A stretch of 64,000 nt of DNA. It comes from Marinobacter sp. BGYM27 (GTDB lineage: Bacteria > Pseudomonadota > Gammaproteobacteria > Pseudomonadales > Oleiphilaceae). The notes under the pieces were generated by a model that did not search any database, was not told where the DNA came from, and saw nothing but the letters and a program-made list of their open reading frames with translations. Of this stretch, positions 8,716 through 18,500 are shown in pieces. A program made the translations under genes and the position numbers. Where the stretch lies: the NCBI GenBank assembly GCA_025153445.1, contig JANZNS010000007.1, positions 171,714 through 235,713 on the forward strand, given 5' to 3'. Every line of letters starts with the position of its first letter. The stretch's first letter is position 1.

Positions 8716-9558
8716 TCATTGCAGGCGACTGGTGCCGAAGCGGTTGATCAGTCCGGTGCCCAAGGCATAGGTGCGGGGTATCAGGCGTTTGGTCCGCCAG
8801 ATCATCCGCGCATCAAACTGTGGCATCACATAGAGGTCGCCGCTGCGGTGAGCATCAAGCGTCATCCGTACGACCTGCTCAGGCGACATGCCGAACCGGT
8901 TCATCAGACGGTCAAACAACCGGGACGATTCGCCTACGATACGGCCGTTCGCATTGATATTGGTTTTGACCAGCGTCGGACACAGCGCCGTTACGCTGAT
9001 CCCGGTGCCTGCCAGTTCCGCCGTCAGCGTCTCGCTGAGGGCCAATACCCCGGCCTTGCTGACGTTATAGGGCCCCATCAGCGGCGCGGCAGAATAACTG
9101 GCCGTCGACGCGACGTTGATAATCCCGCCCCGTCCCTGCTCCCGCAGCAGGGGTGCAAACACGTGGCAGCCATGAATCACACCCCAGAGGTTGATATTGA
9201 GGGTCCATTTCCAATCGGCGATGGTGGTTTCACCTACCGGCTTGCCACCGGCACCGACGCCCGCATTGTTGATCACCAGACTAATCGGCCCAGGCAGCAC
9301 TCTGGCTGCGTCTTTTGCCAGCGCCTGCACCGATGCCAGCTTGCTGACATCACATTGGCTCGCCCAGGCCTGACCACCGGCTGCGATAACGTCTTCCGCC
9401 GTTGCCCGGGCGGATTCGGCGCTTATATCCGAACAGTGGACAGCGCCTCCCCGGCGCGCGATTTCCAGGGCAAAGGCACGCCCTATACCGCTACCTGCAC
9501 CGGTAACAACCGCAGAAACACCCGCTTCAGGTTTCTCGGGCAAACGACTTCCAAACAT
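8716..9558 (-). CDS. Short-chain dehydrogenase/reductase (SDR)
   Basis: A 280-residue NAD(P)-dependent oxidoreductase of the classical SDR type. The cofactor motif TGAGSGIG is at residues 19-26, followed by NNAG, the catalytic serine in NVASTASYSA, and the YxxxK pair in YNVSKAG. I chose the ATG at 9558, which has AGGTGG just upstream; the longer frame from 9597 would run into the divergent tetR region. It is the promoter-proximal gene of the SDR, diiron protein and monooxygenase cluster and likely oxidises an alcohol to the ketone used by the monooxygenase. The substrate is inferred only from context. Confidence 0.92.
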   Translation of the reverse strand: MFGSRLPEKPEAGVSAVVTGAGSGIGRAFALEIARRGGAVHCSDISAESARATAEDVIAAGGQAWASQCDVSKLASVQALAKDAARVLPGPISLVINNAGVGAGGKPVGETTIADWKWTLNINLWGVIHGCHVFAPLLREQGRGGIINVASTASYSAAPLMGPYNVSKAGVLALSETLTAELAGTGISVTALCPTLVKTNINANGRIVGESSRLFDRLMNRFGMSPEQVVRMTLDAHRSGDLYVMPQFDARMIWRTKRLIPRTYALGTGLINRFGTSRLQ

Positions 9559-9574
9559 GGGCCACCTACACTGG

Positions 9575-9615
9575 TTGAAATGCATCGTTGATGGCATTCA
9601 AAGTAAAGCGAATGC
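9575..9615. promoter_or_regulatory. Overlapping dyads between divergent SDR and tetR genes
   Basis: The 83-bp gap between the SDR start (9558) and the tetR start (9642) holds an imperfect dyad at 9575-9601 (arms TTGAA..CATC and GATG..TTCAA around GTT) and a perfect 6-bp dyad GCATTC-N10-GAATGC at 9594-9615. Such symmetry in a gap this short suggests the operator for the TetR protein encoded here, controlling both directions. Confidence 0.45.
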
Positions 9616-9641
9616 TTGTTCGGATTCAATTCGGAAAAATT

Positions 9642-10292
9642 ATGGCGAGAAAACCGAGTCAGACGCGGGCAAAAGCAACGGTAAACGCAATTGTGGAGGC
9701 CGGTTTCATTGCAATGGCCGAGCGCGGTCCGGCAGCAACAACCACGCGGCAAATTGCTGATATTGCGGGAGTTGGCGTCGGTTCACTGTATGAATACTTC
9801 GACAACAAGGACGCGATTTTCAGCGTGATGTCGGAGCGGTTTGTGGCAGATACCGTGGCGTTGATCAGACCGTTGATCCCGACCCTTGTTCGGATGCCGA
9901 TATCAGATGCCGTACGGGAGTTGCTCGAAAGATTCAGGGAATTCCTGCAGGAAGGTGACGGGCGCTATCTCAATTGTGTCCAGTACGCGATCACCCTCGA
10001 CTTCGAGATGTATCTCGATCCGCTACAAACGGCGCTGTCGGAACTGGTCACTCAGTACCTCATGCATCACCCGGAAACACTGCAGATACGCAGCATTCCC
10101 ACTATGAGTTACATCATGATTCACGGCGGCATATTTGCGGTAGTCCGACACCTGACAGAGCCCAACCCGCCGATCAGCTTTGATGAGCTGGTTGAGGGAC
10201 TGGCGCGAATGGTGGGTCATTACATAGAGCAGGAAATTGCGCTGGCCAAAGCCACACGCTCAGAGCTGAACGCTCAGACTCGGGGAGATTGA
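9642..10292 (+). CDS. TetR/AcrR-family transcriptional regulator
   Basis: A 216-residue regulator divergent from the SDR/diiron/monooxygenase cluster and very probably its local repressor. The N-terminal helix-turn-helix spans about residues 7-55, with TTTRQIADIAGVGVGSLYEYF; the C-terminal domain is a helical ligand pocket. The frame is open from 9588, but the ATG at 9642 begins the family-typical MARKPSQTR, has GGA eight bases upstream, and leaves room for promoters and the dyads at 9575-9615. The inducer is probably a substrate or product of the adjacent oxidative enzymes (inference). Confidence 0.9.
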   Translation: MARKPSQTRAKATVNAIVEAGFIAMAERGPAATTTRQIADIAGVGVGSLYEYFDNKDAIFSVMSERFVADTVALIRPLIPTLVRMPISDAVRELLERFREFLQEGDGRYLNCVQYAITLDFEMYLDPLQTALSELVTQYLMHHPETLQIRSIPTMSYIMIHGGIFAVVRHLTEPNPPISFDELVEGLARMVGHYIEQEIALAKATRSELNAQTRGD

Positions 10293-10346
10293 AAGCTTTC
10301 GGGGAACCCGGCAGTTAACGCTCGCCGGGCCCCAACCCGCAATCTG

Positions 10347-10955
10347 CTAGCCGACATACTGCGGAGCAAAACCTATATTCCAGATAAGTACCGATCCAAT
10401 GCGAGTGCAGACCAGAATTACCAACGCCACAGTCAGCACCGCGCCGCAATAAACCACCGCCTGTTCTTTGGGAATACCCAGCACAATCGGCAGACCGTCA
10501 TAGATCAGATAACCTGCATAGGCGGCAGCCGCCAGAAAAACCAGCCCGTTAAACCAGGGGACCGGATAAAGCAGCGCAAACCCGGCAAGAAACAGCGGCG
10601 TGCTGGCATATGCCGCCAGCGCCATGCCATTGGATTTGTCAGCTTCGCTGGTGGATCCATAGGTCTTCGCCATCCAGTCAATGGCATAGCCCATCGCAAA
10701 CACGCCAACGAGTATCGCAATATAGGTCAGTACACTCAGCTGAATTGCACTGATATTGGAGAGCTTGATCAGGCGCTCGCTACCCACCGTCCAACCGAAG
10801 TAAGTGGTCGAAATGTAGGCGCAGATCGGGCCGATCGCGGCAAGAATCAGCACATAAGACACATAAAGGTGAGCCGGTGTTTCATGTTCCTTGCGAATGG
10901 TCGCCCACTCGGCATCGGGATGAGTGAACAGTCCAAAAGCATGTTTGAGCAGCAT
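10347..10955 (-). CDS. Yip1-family inner-membrane protein
   Basis: A 202-residue integral membrane protein with about five transmembrane helices and a short cytoplasmic N-terminus ending in HPDAEWATIRKE, which is characteristic of bacterial Yip1-domain (DUF1282, YohC-like) proteins. The function of the bacterial family is poorly known. The ATG at 10955 has AAGGAGAG upstream. It is convergent with the tetR gene and divergent from the dienelactone hydrolase gene, and appears to be a single-gene unit. Confidence 0.85.
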   Translation of the reverse strand: MLLKHAFGLFTHPDAEWATIRKEHETPAHLYVSYVLILAAIGPICAYISTTYFGWTVGSERLIKLSNISAIQLSVLTYIAILVGVFAMGYAIDWMAKTYGSTSEADKSNGMALAAYASTPLFLAGFALLYPVPWFNGLVFLAAAAYAGYLIYDGLPIVLGIPKEQAVVYCGAVLTVALVILVCTRIGSVLIWNIGFAPQYVG

Positions 10956-11126
10956 GGATCTCTCCTTTTTATATGATCAACGCGTTCTTTACGGCGTCAT
11001 TCTTTCAATCAGCATCATCGCCGAGCCGGCTTGAAAAAACAGTCTCTTCGGCGCGATCTGTATTGAGTCTAGTTCAGATTCAGCACTGTGCTTTAGATGC
11101 AGATCCGACTATATTCCTATCCAGAT

Positions 11127-11141
11127 TAGACGACCCGTCTG
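11127..11141. promoter_or_regulatory. TAGAC/GTCT palindrome upstream of the hydrolase, candidate TetR operator
   Basis: TAGACGACCCGTCTG has AGACG/CGTCT arms and lies 43 bp upstream of the hydrolase start. Spacing and arms match the palindrome in the promoter of the first tetR gene (796-810), suggesting control by the same repressor 10 kb away. Confidence 0.5.
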
Positions 11142-11183
11142 GTTACCGCGAATCCCAGACTTAAAACCCGCCATGGAGGCATC

Positions 11184-11996
11184 ATGAAAACCCGATCATC
11201 CCTTATTGGCATCAGCATTATTGTGGCCGCATTGCTGGCGACAGCCTCTGCTCATGCCGAACTCAAAACAGAAAGTGTGACCTATGACGTCAACGGCGAG
11301 AGCTTCACCGGCTACTTTGCCTATGATGACGAAGTCTCGGGCAAGCGACCGGGCATACTGGTTGTTCACGAGTGGTGGGGGCATAACACCTTTGCTCGCA
11401 AACAAGCAGAGCGATTGGCGGATATGGGCTATACCGCCTTCGCCCTGGATATGTACGGCTCGGGCAAAGTGGCGCAACACCCCGACGACGCCATGGCGTT
11501 CATGAAAGCGGCCATGAGCAATCCGGATGCCGTAGAGGCCCGATTCATGGCGGCCATGTCAGTGCTGCAAAAACACCCCACCGTCAATCCCGATCAGATT
11601 GCAGCGCAAGGTTACTGTTTCGGCGGCGGCGTGGTGCTGAATATGGCAAGACGCGGAGTGGATCTGGCGGGTGTCGTCAGCTTCCACGGCTCACTCGCGG
11701 CTGCCTCTACCGCAGAACCCGGCACGATCAAACCGCGCATTCAGGTGTATACCGGTGGGGATGACAGTTTTGTGCCTGCCGATCAGGTGGGCGCCTTTGT
11801 TACCGAGATGCAAACAGCAGGCGCCGCATTGGAACTGGTCAGCTACCCGGGCGTTAAGCATTCATTCACCAGCCCGGGTGCAGACGCGCTTGGCAAACAG
11901 TTTGATATGCCACTGGCCTATAATGCCGAGGCAGCAGAAGATTCGTGGGATCGCACCGGTCGCTTCTACGATGAGCTGTTCGGACAGGAAGACTGA
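11184..11996 (+). CDS. Secreted dienelactone hydrolase-family protein
   Basis: A 270-residue alpha/beta hydrolase with a Sec signal peptide (about residues 1-25, ending SAHA), so it acts in the periplasm. The cysteine nucleophile typical of dienelactone hydrolases is C145 in GYCFGG; the likely acid is D193/D194 in GGDDSFVP and the histidine is H226 in VKHSF. HEWWGHN near residue 62 is the oxyanion-loop motif of the family. The natural substrate is unclear: dienelactone itself is a catechol-pathway intermediate, but no such pathway lies here. GGAGG precedes the ATG, and a TAGAC/GTCT palindrome sits in the promoter. A rho-independent terminator follows. Confidence 0.92.
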   Translation: MKTRSSLIGISIIVAALLATASAHAELKTESVTYDVNGESFTGYFAYDDEVSGKRPGILVVHEWWGHNTFARKQAERLADMGYTAFALDMYGSGKVAQHPDDAMAFMKAAMSNPDAVEARFMAAMSVLQKHPTVNPDQIAAQGYCFGGGVVLNMARRGVDLAGVVSFHGSLAAASTAEPGTIKPRIQVYTGGDDSFVPADQVGAFVTEMQTAGAALELVSYPGVKHSFTSPGADALGKQFDMPLAYNAEAAEDSWDRTGRFYDELFGQED

Positions 11997-12008
11997 TAGG
12001 TGTGCCTG

Positions 12009-12041
12009 AACCGCTGCAAGCACAAGCCTGCAGCGGTTTTT
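12009..12041 (+). terminator. Rho-independent terminator after the hydrolase gene
   Basis: A perfect 10-bp stem (AACCGCTGCA/TGCAGCGGTT) with a 10-base loop is followed by TTT, 12 bp past the hydrolase stop. It lies just before the convergent end of the GST gene. Confidence 0.85.
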
Positions 12042-12043
12042 CA

Positions 12044-12616
12044 TCAGGCGTTGCGGGGATCGGTTTCTGCGATCATCGGCTGATGCTTATTACTGTCCCG
12101 GAAACGGAGCAGGCTATCCACTTCGGTGAAGTCCACAATTTCCCGGAACGCCATCCAGTCAACCGTGCTGTAAAGGCAGATGGCAGGGTACTGCCAACCA
12201 TTGAACTCCCCGGCATCGACCATTGCAGCCAATGTACGCAAAGACGTCATGATGCGTTCGCGCTGCAAATTGTAGAACATGGTATCGCTGTCGACGTCAA
12301 TGCCGGACTTTTTGGACAGCAGAAGCGTCACGCAGGAGTCGTTGACCGCATCGATCAGAGTGAGCTGGTTCTCCTGGTCCCAGCTCAGGGCCGCGATGCC
12401 CTGCTTGTGAGCAAGATAGCGTGCGATGACCCGTGAGTCATACACCGCCTGGTCCCCATCCTGCAGCATCGGTATCTTAAGCGCAGGATTGTTGCGCCGC
12501 AGTTCGTCGCGGCCTGCACCATAGATATCCAGGCTGACGAAGTCATAATCTGCATCGCCCAGCAGCAGGCGAATACGACGTACATAAGGAGATGTAGTTG
12601 AACCTATCAGTTTCAT
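12044..12616 (-). CDS. Glutathione S-transferase-family protein
   Basis: A 190-residue protein with an N-terminal thioredoxin-like GST domain (residues 1-75), containing the TSPYVRRIR active-site loop with a serine or tyrosine candidate, the cis-proline motif LKIPML and YDSRVIARYL. The C-terminal helical domain is shorter than usual. It likely conjugates glutathione to an electrophile or acts as a related thiol transferase; the substrate is unknown. The ATG at 12616 has AAAGGGG upstream. It is convergent with the dienelactone hydrolase gene. Confidence 0.85.
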   Translation of the reverse strand: MKLIGSTTSPYVRRIRLLLGDADYDFVSLDIYGAGRDELRRNNPALKIPMLQDGDQAVYDSRVIARYLAHKQGIAALSWDQENQLTLIDAVNDSCVTLLLSKKSGIDVDSDTMFYNLQRERIMTSLRTLAAMVDAGEFNGWQYPAICLYSTVDWMAFREIVDFTEVDSLLRFRDSNKHQPMIAETDPRNA

Positions 12617-12815
12617 GGCAAAACCCCTTTTTCAGGCCCCTTGAAGAAAGTTTTCGGAAATCGACCGCAGCGTGCATCCTGACACCCCGGTTCATCGTAT
12701 ACTCTTGTCGGCATGTCGTTGAAGTCATTGATGCTGCCAGGCCGCTGAAGCAAATTTAGCCTATGATGATGGTGTTTCAATTCCCTATATCACTCGTGTT
12801 ATCAATCCACCCGTA
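12617..12815. other. Intergenic region upstream of the pel operon
   Basis: About 200 bp separate the divergent GST and pelA starts. TATGAT at about 12762 could be a -10 element for pelA. I see no convincing -35, no GGA site for CsrA in the pelA leader and no strong palindrome. The pelA start has a poor ribosome site. Confidence 0.4.
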
Positions 12816-15575
12816 ATGATCCGACTTTTTCTGAGCATCCTGGTTTCTCTGGTTTTTTATAGCGGCGCCAGTCATGCGTCGCAACCTGAGAACATCGGCT
12901 TTTACTACGGCAACGAGGCCCCCGTCGCATCGCTAATGGCTTACGACTGGCTGGTACTTCAGCCCGATCGGGTCTCCGCTTCGCGACTGGATGACCTGCG
13001 CCGCGCAGGCACCGTTCCGCTGGCGTATATCAGTCTCGGCGAAATCGCCCGTGACCACAAACAATACCGGCAAGCGCCAGCAAAAGGCCTGCTCGAGGAA
13101 AACAAAGCCTGGCGCAGCCGGGTGTTCGACCTGCGCAGGGAAGACGTTCAACGCTTTATCATCGACCAGTTGGTCGAACCTGCATTCAAGGCCGGCTTCA
13201 ACGGCGTTTTCCTCGATACGCTGGACAGCTTTCAGCTCACAGAAGCCGGCCGCGCCGAACCGGAGGCCTTTGCCGCCGCTCAGCAGCAGATAATCGAGAA
13301 AATCCGTAATGCCCACCCGAAGGCACGCATACTGGTCAATCGGGGATTTCAGCTTCCCGATGCCGCGCGTGCTTTAGTCGATGGTGTCGTCGTTGAATCC
13401 TACCGCCGCGGCTACAACCCCGATAAAAAGCGTTATACCCGGGTCAGCGACAGCGACCGTGCATGGCTCGATCAGCAGTTCGACAAGTGGCGCCAGATCC
13501 GCCCGGACATTCCCTTTATCGCCATCGACTACATCGAAGAAGACAAAGACGCTGATGCGCTGGCGCGCCAGTTACGATCCGATGGCTTTATTCCCTACGT
13601 CTCTGACCCGGATCTACTGCGTCTGGGGCCAACACAGCCGTCCCGTGTCAAACGGCAAATTCTGGTGTTTCACGATGCTCCAAGCGGACAACTGATCCAG
13701 AGCACCGCCCATATTCAAGGCGGCGTATTACTGGACGAGCTCGGCTACGTACCCCATTACCGTAGCACTCAGGCGCCGCTACCCAAGGAGCCCGCGACCG
13801 ATCGGTTTGCCGGCATTGTGGTCTGGTGGGAAACCGCCGGCCAAAGTAACCGCCTGTGTAATTGGCTCATGCGGCAACAACAGGCAGGTTTGCCGGTTGT
13901 TGTGCTGGGCCAGGTGCCCGGTGAGCGGTCCTGCAAGCAGCTCATTGGCGCAGTCGCATTGGGCACACCTTCCGGCCAGCTCGACAGCAAGCCGTTGCAG
14001 CCTTCCTTTGCCAATTATGAAAGTCGTCGGCTGCCTGCCGCCGATGGCAGTTCGCTGCCACAAGTTGATACCGGCGCCGTCACGCCCTGGGCGACCATAA
14101 CAGACAGTAAAAATATCGAATACACGCCCGTATACACTTTTTCAGGCGGCGGCGTAGCTTTGGCGCCCTACCTGTTCGAGCCCGGCCCGGACGACCAGAA
14201 ATACTGGCTGTTCAATCCGATCACCTTCATGGCTGAAGCGCTTCGCAAGCCGTCTTTTCCTGCCATTGATGTGACCACCGAAACCGGGCGCATTATTCTG
14301 ACCTCTCACATCGACGGCGATGGCTTTGTTTCACGTGGCGAGTTCCCCGGTGCGCCGCTTGGGGCAGAGGTCATAGAAGACAAAATCCTGAAGACCTACC
14401 CTATTGCCCATACGGTTTCGATTATCGAAGCGGAAACCAGCCCAAAAGGCATCTATCCCGCCACCAGTGCCGAGGCTGAACCGGTGGCACGATCGATTTT
14501 CCGTCTGCCCCAGGTCGAAGTCGCATCGCACTCATACAGCCACCCGTTTTTCTGGAATCTGCTGGAAGACGGGCCGAAGAAGCTGCCCAAATTCGCCGAT
14601 TACGGTTACTCGCTGGATATTCCAGGCTATACACCAAAACTGGAAACGGAAATCGCAGGTTCGGTCGCGTATATCAATAAGCTCGCGCCGCCATCCAAAC
14701 CGGTGAAGGTTTTTCTCTGGACCGGTGACGCCTTTCCTGGCGTCAATGCATTGCGTCAGGTGCGCGAGGCCGGGCTGGTCAATGTAAATGGTGGTGACAC
14801 CCACCCGCTGAAGTATGAATCCGAACTGGCGGGTGTCTGGCCCGTTGCGCGTCCGGTAGGGGACGAGCTGCAAATTTACGCCCCGGTGATGAACGAAAAC
14901 CTGTACACCAATCTCTGGCATGGCCCCTACTACGGATTCCGGGATGTTATAGAGACCTTTAAAATTCTGGAGCGGCTTGGGCGCCTTAAACCCATCAGTA
15001 TCTATTACCATTTTTACTCGGGCACCAAACCCTCCGCCTTGCACGCACTGCAGGATATATACGATTACGCCCTCAGCCGGCCTGTCACCTCGCTGTTCCT
15101 CAGCCAGTATGCCAAGCGAGCCGAAACCGCTTATCGCTCGGTACTGATGCGTGACGATGACGGCCGCTATCAATGGCGAGGCATTGGCCAGCCCCATACC
15201 GTACGTATCGATCTGGGCCAGTATCCGGATATTGAGGCCAGCCAGGGTGTTGCCGGCTACAAAGATGACGCGGGGAAGCGCTTCGTTCATCTGACAGGGG
15301 CATCACCGGCGCTAAAACTGACGGAGACACCACCCTCGGCTCCTTACCTGCGCAGTGCCAATGCAGTGCTGACCCGCTGGACCCGGGAGCAAGACGGCAA
15401 TCGCTGGCGCATATCGCTGGGCTTTGAGGGCCACCAGCCTCTGGATATCACCATGGCCGCCAAACGCTGCCAGGTGACGGGCGGCCCTGCTGTGAAGATC
15501 AAAACGGCGACTGATGGCGTCCATATCAGCACTGCGGGGCAGCGTATCGACCGACTCGATCTGGAGTGCCAGTAA
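12816..15575 (+). CDS. pelA: Pel polysaccharide deacetylase/hydrolase
   Basis: A 919-residue periplasmic protein that processes the Pel polymer of partially acetylated galactosamine sugars. The signal peptide covers residues 1-21. The N-terminal glycoside-hydrolase domain (about 25-270; GH166, formerly GH114-like) has E194 in VVVESYRRGY, corresponding in place to the catalytic glutamate of the Pseudomonas protein. The carbohydrate-esterase domain has its metal and catalytic residues: D500 and D502 in HIDGD, and H572 and H576 in SHSYSHPFFW. All four lie 28 residues earlier than their P. aeruginosa counterparts as I recall them. It is the first gene of pelABCDEFG; the stop is 3 bp before pelB. 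Confidence 0.96.
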   Translation: MIRLFLSILVSLVFYSGASHASQPENIGFYYGNEAPVASLMAYDWLVLQPDRVSASRLDDLRRAGTVPLAYISLGEIARDHKQYRQAPAKGLLEENKAWRSRVFDLRREDVQRFIIDQLVEPAFKAGFNGVFLDTLDSFQLTEAGRAEPEAFAAAQQQIIEKIRNAHPKARILVNRGFQLPDAARALVDGVVVESYRRGYNPDKKRYTRVSDSDRAWLDQQFDKWRQIRPDIPFIAIDYIEEDKDADALARQLRSDGFIPYVSDPDLLRLGPTQPSRVKRQILVFHDAPSGQLIQSTAHIQGGVLLDELGYVPHYRSTQAPLPKEPATDRFAGIVVWWETAGQSNRLCNWLMRQQQAGLPVVVLGQVPGERSCKQLIGAVALGTPSGQLDSKPLQPSFANYESRRLPAADGSSLPQVDTGAVTPWATITDSKNIEYTPVYTFSGGGVALAPYLFEPGPDDQKYWLFNPITFMAEALRKPSFPAIDVTTETGRIILTSHIDGDGFVSRGEFPGAPLGAEVIEDKILKTYPIAHTVSIIEAETSPKGIYPATSAEAEPVARSIFRLPQVEVASHSYSHPFFWNLLEDGPKKLPKFADYGYSLDIPGYTPKLETEIAGSVAYINKLAPPSKPVKVFLWTGDAFPGVNALRQVREAGLVNVNGGDTHPLKYESELAGVWPVARPVGDELQIYAPVMNENLYTNLWHGPYYGFRDVIETFKILERLGRLKPISIYYHFYSGTKPSALHALQDIYDYALSRPVTSLFLSQYAKRAETAYRSVLMRDDDGRYQWRGIGQPHTVRIDLGQYPDIEASQGVAGYKDDAGKRFVHLTGASPALKLTETPPSAPYLRSANAVLTRWTREQDGNRWRISLGFEGHQPLDITMAAKRCQVTGGPAVKIKTATDGVHISTAGQRIDRLDLECQ

Positions 15576-15578
15576 GCT

Positions 15579-18500
15579 ATGGCGGCACCACGGGAAAAGT
15601 TCTTCAGCCTGCCATCGCTGCTCATCGTTGCCGCGTTGATCGGATTGGCGCTCTATGCGCTGTTCCCGAGGCAGGCTGTGTTTGAGAACGTAAACTATCT
15701 CGACCGCCCCGACGCCCTTTCTATTGCCTACCTCGACGTCCTGCTTCGGGCGGACCCGGACAATACCGCGGTCCGGATCAACCTCGCGCGCATGCTCCGG
15801 GTCACCGGCCAGAACGCCCGCGCAGAAACCATCCTGCGACCGCTGATGCAGCGGGATGCAATTCCATCACTGGCGTTCGGGGAGTACATCAACCTGCTGC
15901 GCCAACGCGTGTTCGCGGCCAAACCAGGCCCGGATCGCGATGCAGCTGAGCGTGAACTCTATCTCAACCTGCTTCAGCTGCCTCGTCAAAACTACCCGTT
16001 CGAACGGCGTATGGCATTGCTGGACAGTGCCACCGATGCCATTACACCACTGCAGTCCCAGGTGCTGCTGAGGGATATGCTGGCGCAAGCCTCAGACGCC
16101 GGTCAGCGACAGGCACTGCGAGTGCGCCTGGCCCGTATTCGAGAGTCCCAGGGCGCCCCGGGCGCTGCGGCGCAGCTGTTGAGCGATAACATCAGCGACA
16201 CACCACCGGCTCAGCAACCTGCGCTCTTCACCGAAATCATCCGCCTGCAACTGGCGAGCGGAGAGCCGGAAAAGGCACTGCTCACATTCAAGGCCCGCGT
16301 TGCCAAGCCGAAAATGGATGTAACCGGACTGGAGCAGGGCATCCGGCTCGCACGTCTGGCGGGTTCTCCTGAGGATGCCCAGCGCTGGCTCGGCCAGCTT
16401 GCTGCACAGCAGCCCGATAACGTGCCGCTGCAAAGGGAATACATGGCTTCACTGTTAGCGAGTGGCGATCTGGATCGAGCGCTGGGTGCCGCGCGGCGAC
16501 TGCAACGCCACCCGGACCAGCTTACTGACGACGACCGCCAACAGATCGCACAACTGCTGGAATGGACGGATCACCCCGCCGAAGCCCTGACCTCCTGGAC
16601 CCGGATCTACCGCAAAACCGGCAGCACGCTGTCCTATGATCGCGCCCATGCCCTGGCTCAATCCCTGTTCGACTGGCAAACGCTTGAAGCCCTGCTCAGG
16701 CTGCGCAATGAGCGCGGCCAGCTCGACGAGCAGGACTATGCCCTGTTAGCCGATACCCATATCAGGGACGGCAATCTGGAAGCGGCCAAAGACACGCTTT
16801 CTCAAGGCCTTAAACGCTATCCTCGGTCATCTGCTTTACGGGACCGCCAGCTTGCACTGCTACTTAACTCCCGTGATTTCGACGGCGCAATCGCGCTGCT
16901 TGAAAACCGCAGCGATCTGACCGACGAACAACGTTTCGAACTGGCCAACCTCTACTGGCATACCCGCCAGCCGGAAAAGGCATTTGACCAGTTGCAGTTC
17001 CAGGCCGGTGATCCGGCCCTTAACGAAGAGGTTGTGGCCACCCGGCTGGCGCTGGGGACCTACCTTGGTCGCACCGATCAGCTGCGGAATGATTACCAGA
17101 ACCTGATCGGTATGGCGGATGATCCAAACACATCACCGGACATCCTGGAGCAACTGATCCAACTGGCCGTTCGCTTCGGCGACTACGATACGGCCTACAA
17201 ACTCAGCCAGAACCGTTATGCCAAAACCGGCGAGTTGCGTTACCTGATCAATTCCGCCGAGTACCAATCCGCGATGTCCGACTGGCCCGGCATGTCAGAA
17301 ACACTGGATCAATGGGCCGCTATCGCGCCGGATGCAGAGAACTCACCGCGTTACTGGACACTGCGGGCACTTGCCTACCATCAACAGGATCAACTCGTCG
17401 CCGCCGACGCTGCCTATCGCCGGGCGCACGCCCTGCTCCCCAATGACACCGAAATCCTGATCGGCTGGAGCTGGTTGCAGATCAGCGATATCAGCCAGTT
17501 CCGCGAGACGCTGCGGCACCTGCTCGCTGAACTCGCCGAGAACCCAGACTCTGACGCCTATCCGGTTCTGGCCTATGGATACAGCGCGCTCGGCGAGCCC
17601 CGCATTGCACGCGACTGGTTTCTGCTTGGGCTCGACAGCAACCGGGACAATCAGGACTGGCTGCTGTCCACCGCCACGACACTGGAGCAGACCGGATCGC
17701 CGCTGGCCGCGCGCAACCTGCGTCAGTCGGTTGACCCCAACCGGATCACTGAGCCGGAACAGCGCATCGCCTTTTATGAAGACCAGGGGCTGCACCGGCT
17801 CGCCTGGCGCACCCTCGAACAATCCGGCCAGACCCCGGCAGCGCTCACGACGCAAAACCGTGTTGCCTTGAGCAGCTACGCCCTGGATCAGGACAACACC
17901 CTGTTTGCAGAAGCCATGCTCGCCCAGATCGGTCCCAGCCGGCGCAACGACATACCGAAGGTTTATACGACGCCGGAAAGCCGCGCGGAGCAGGCCCGAC
18001 GCTTGCGACTGCAACTCGACCAACTTGAATCTCCGAATACCCCCGCAGCACAATCAGCGCTGGCACGGGACACCGTCGAGCTGCACAAGCAGCTTCCGCG
18101 AACCGTACAATTGGGAACCGAAAGGCTCAACCTCGGTAACTTCGCGGTGCAGCAAACCGGCGCAGCCGGACGCTATGCCTTCAACCTTGACGATCACCTG
18201 TTTGTACTGGACGGCGAACTCCGCACGCTGCATGCCAACGGCCCGGGACGGCTGCGCGAGCGTCCGGCTGACTCTGTTGAGGGCGGCGTCGCCTTAACCG
18301 GTCTGGAGGAGAGCTGGAGTTGGGAGCTGACCGGCGAACAACTGGCGCGGGCCGCCGGCAACGAACTCGCGGGCGGCCTGGAGATCAACTGGCAACCAGT
18401 TGATCGCTGGTCCCTGACCGGCGGCATCGGCCGCAACGAACGCACACCGGATACCGCCGAGTCCTGGTGGTTGCTGGGCCGTGACCGGGAATACATCGGG

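Noticed and set aside
12780..12830. CsrA-binding site in the pelA leader linking it to the CsrB-like RNA
   Set aside because: No GGA motif lies near the pelA start, so direct CsrA control of pelA is not supported by the sequence.
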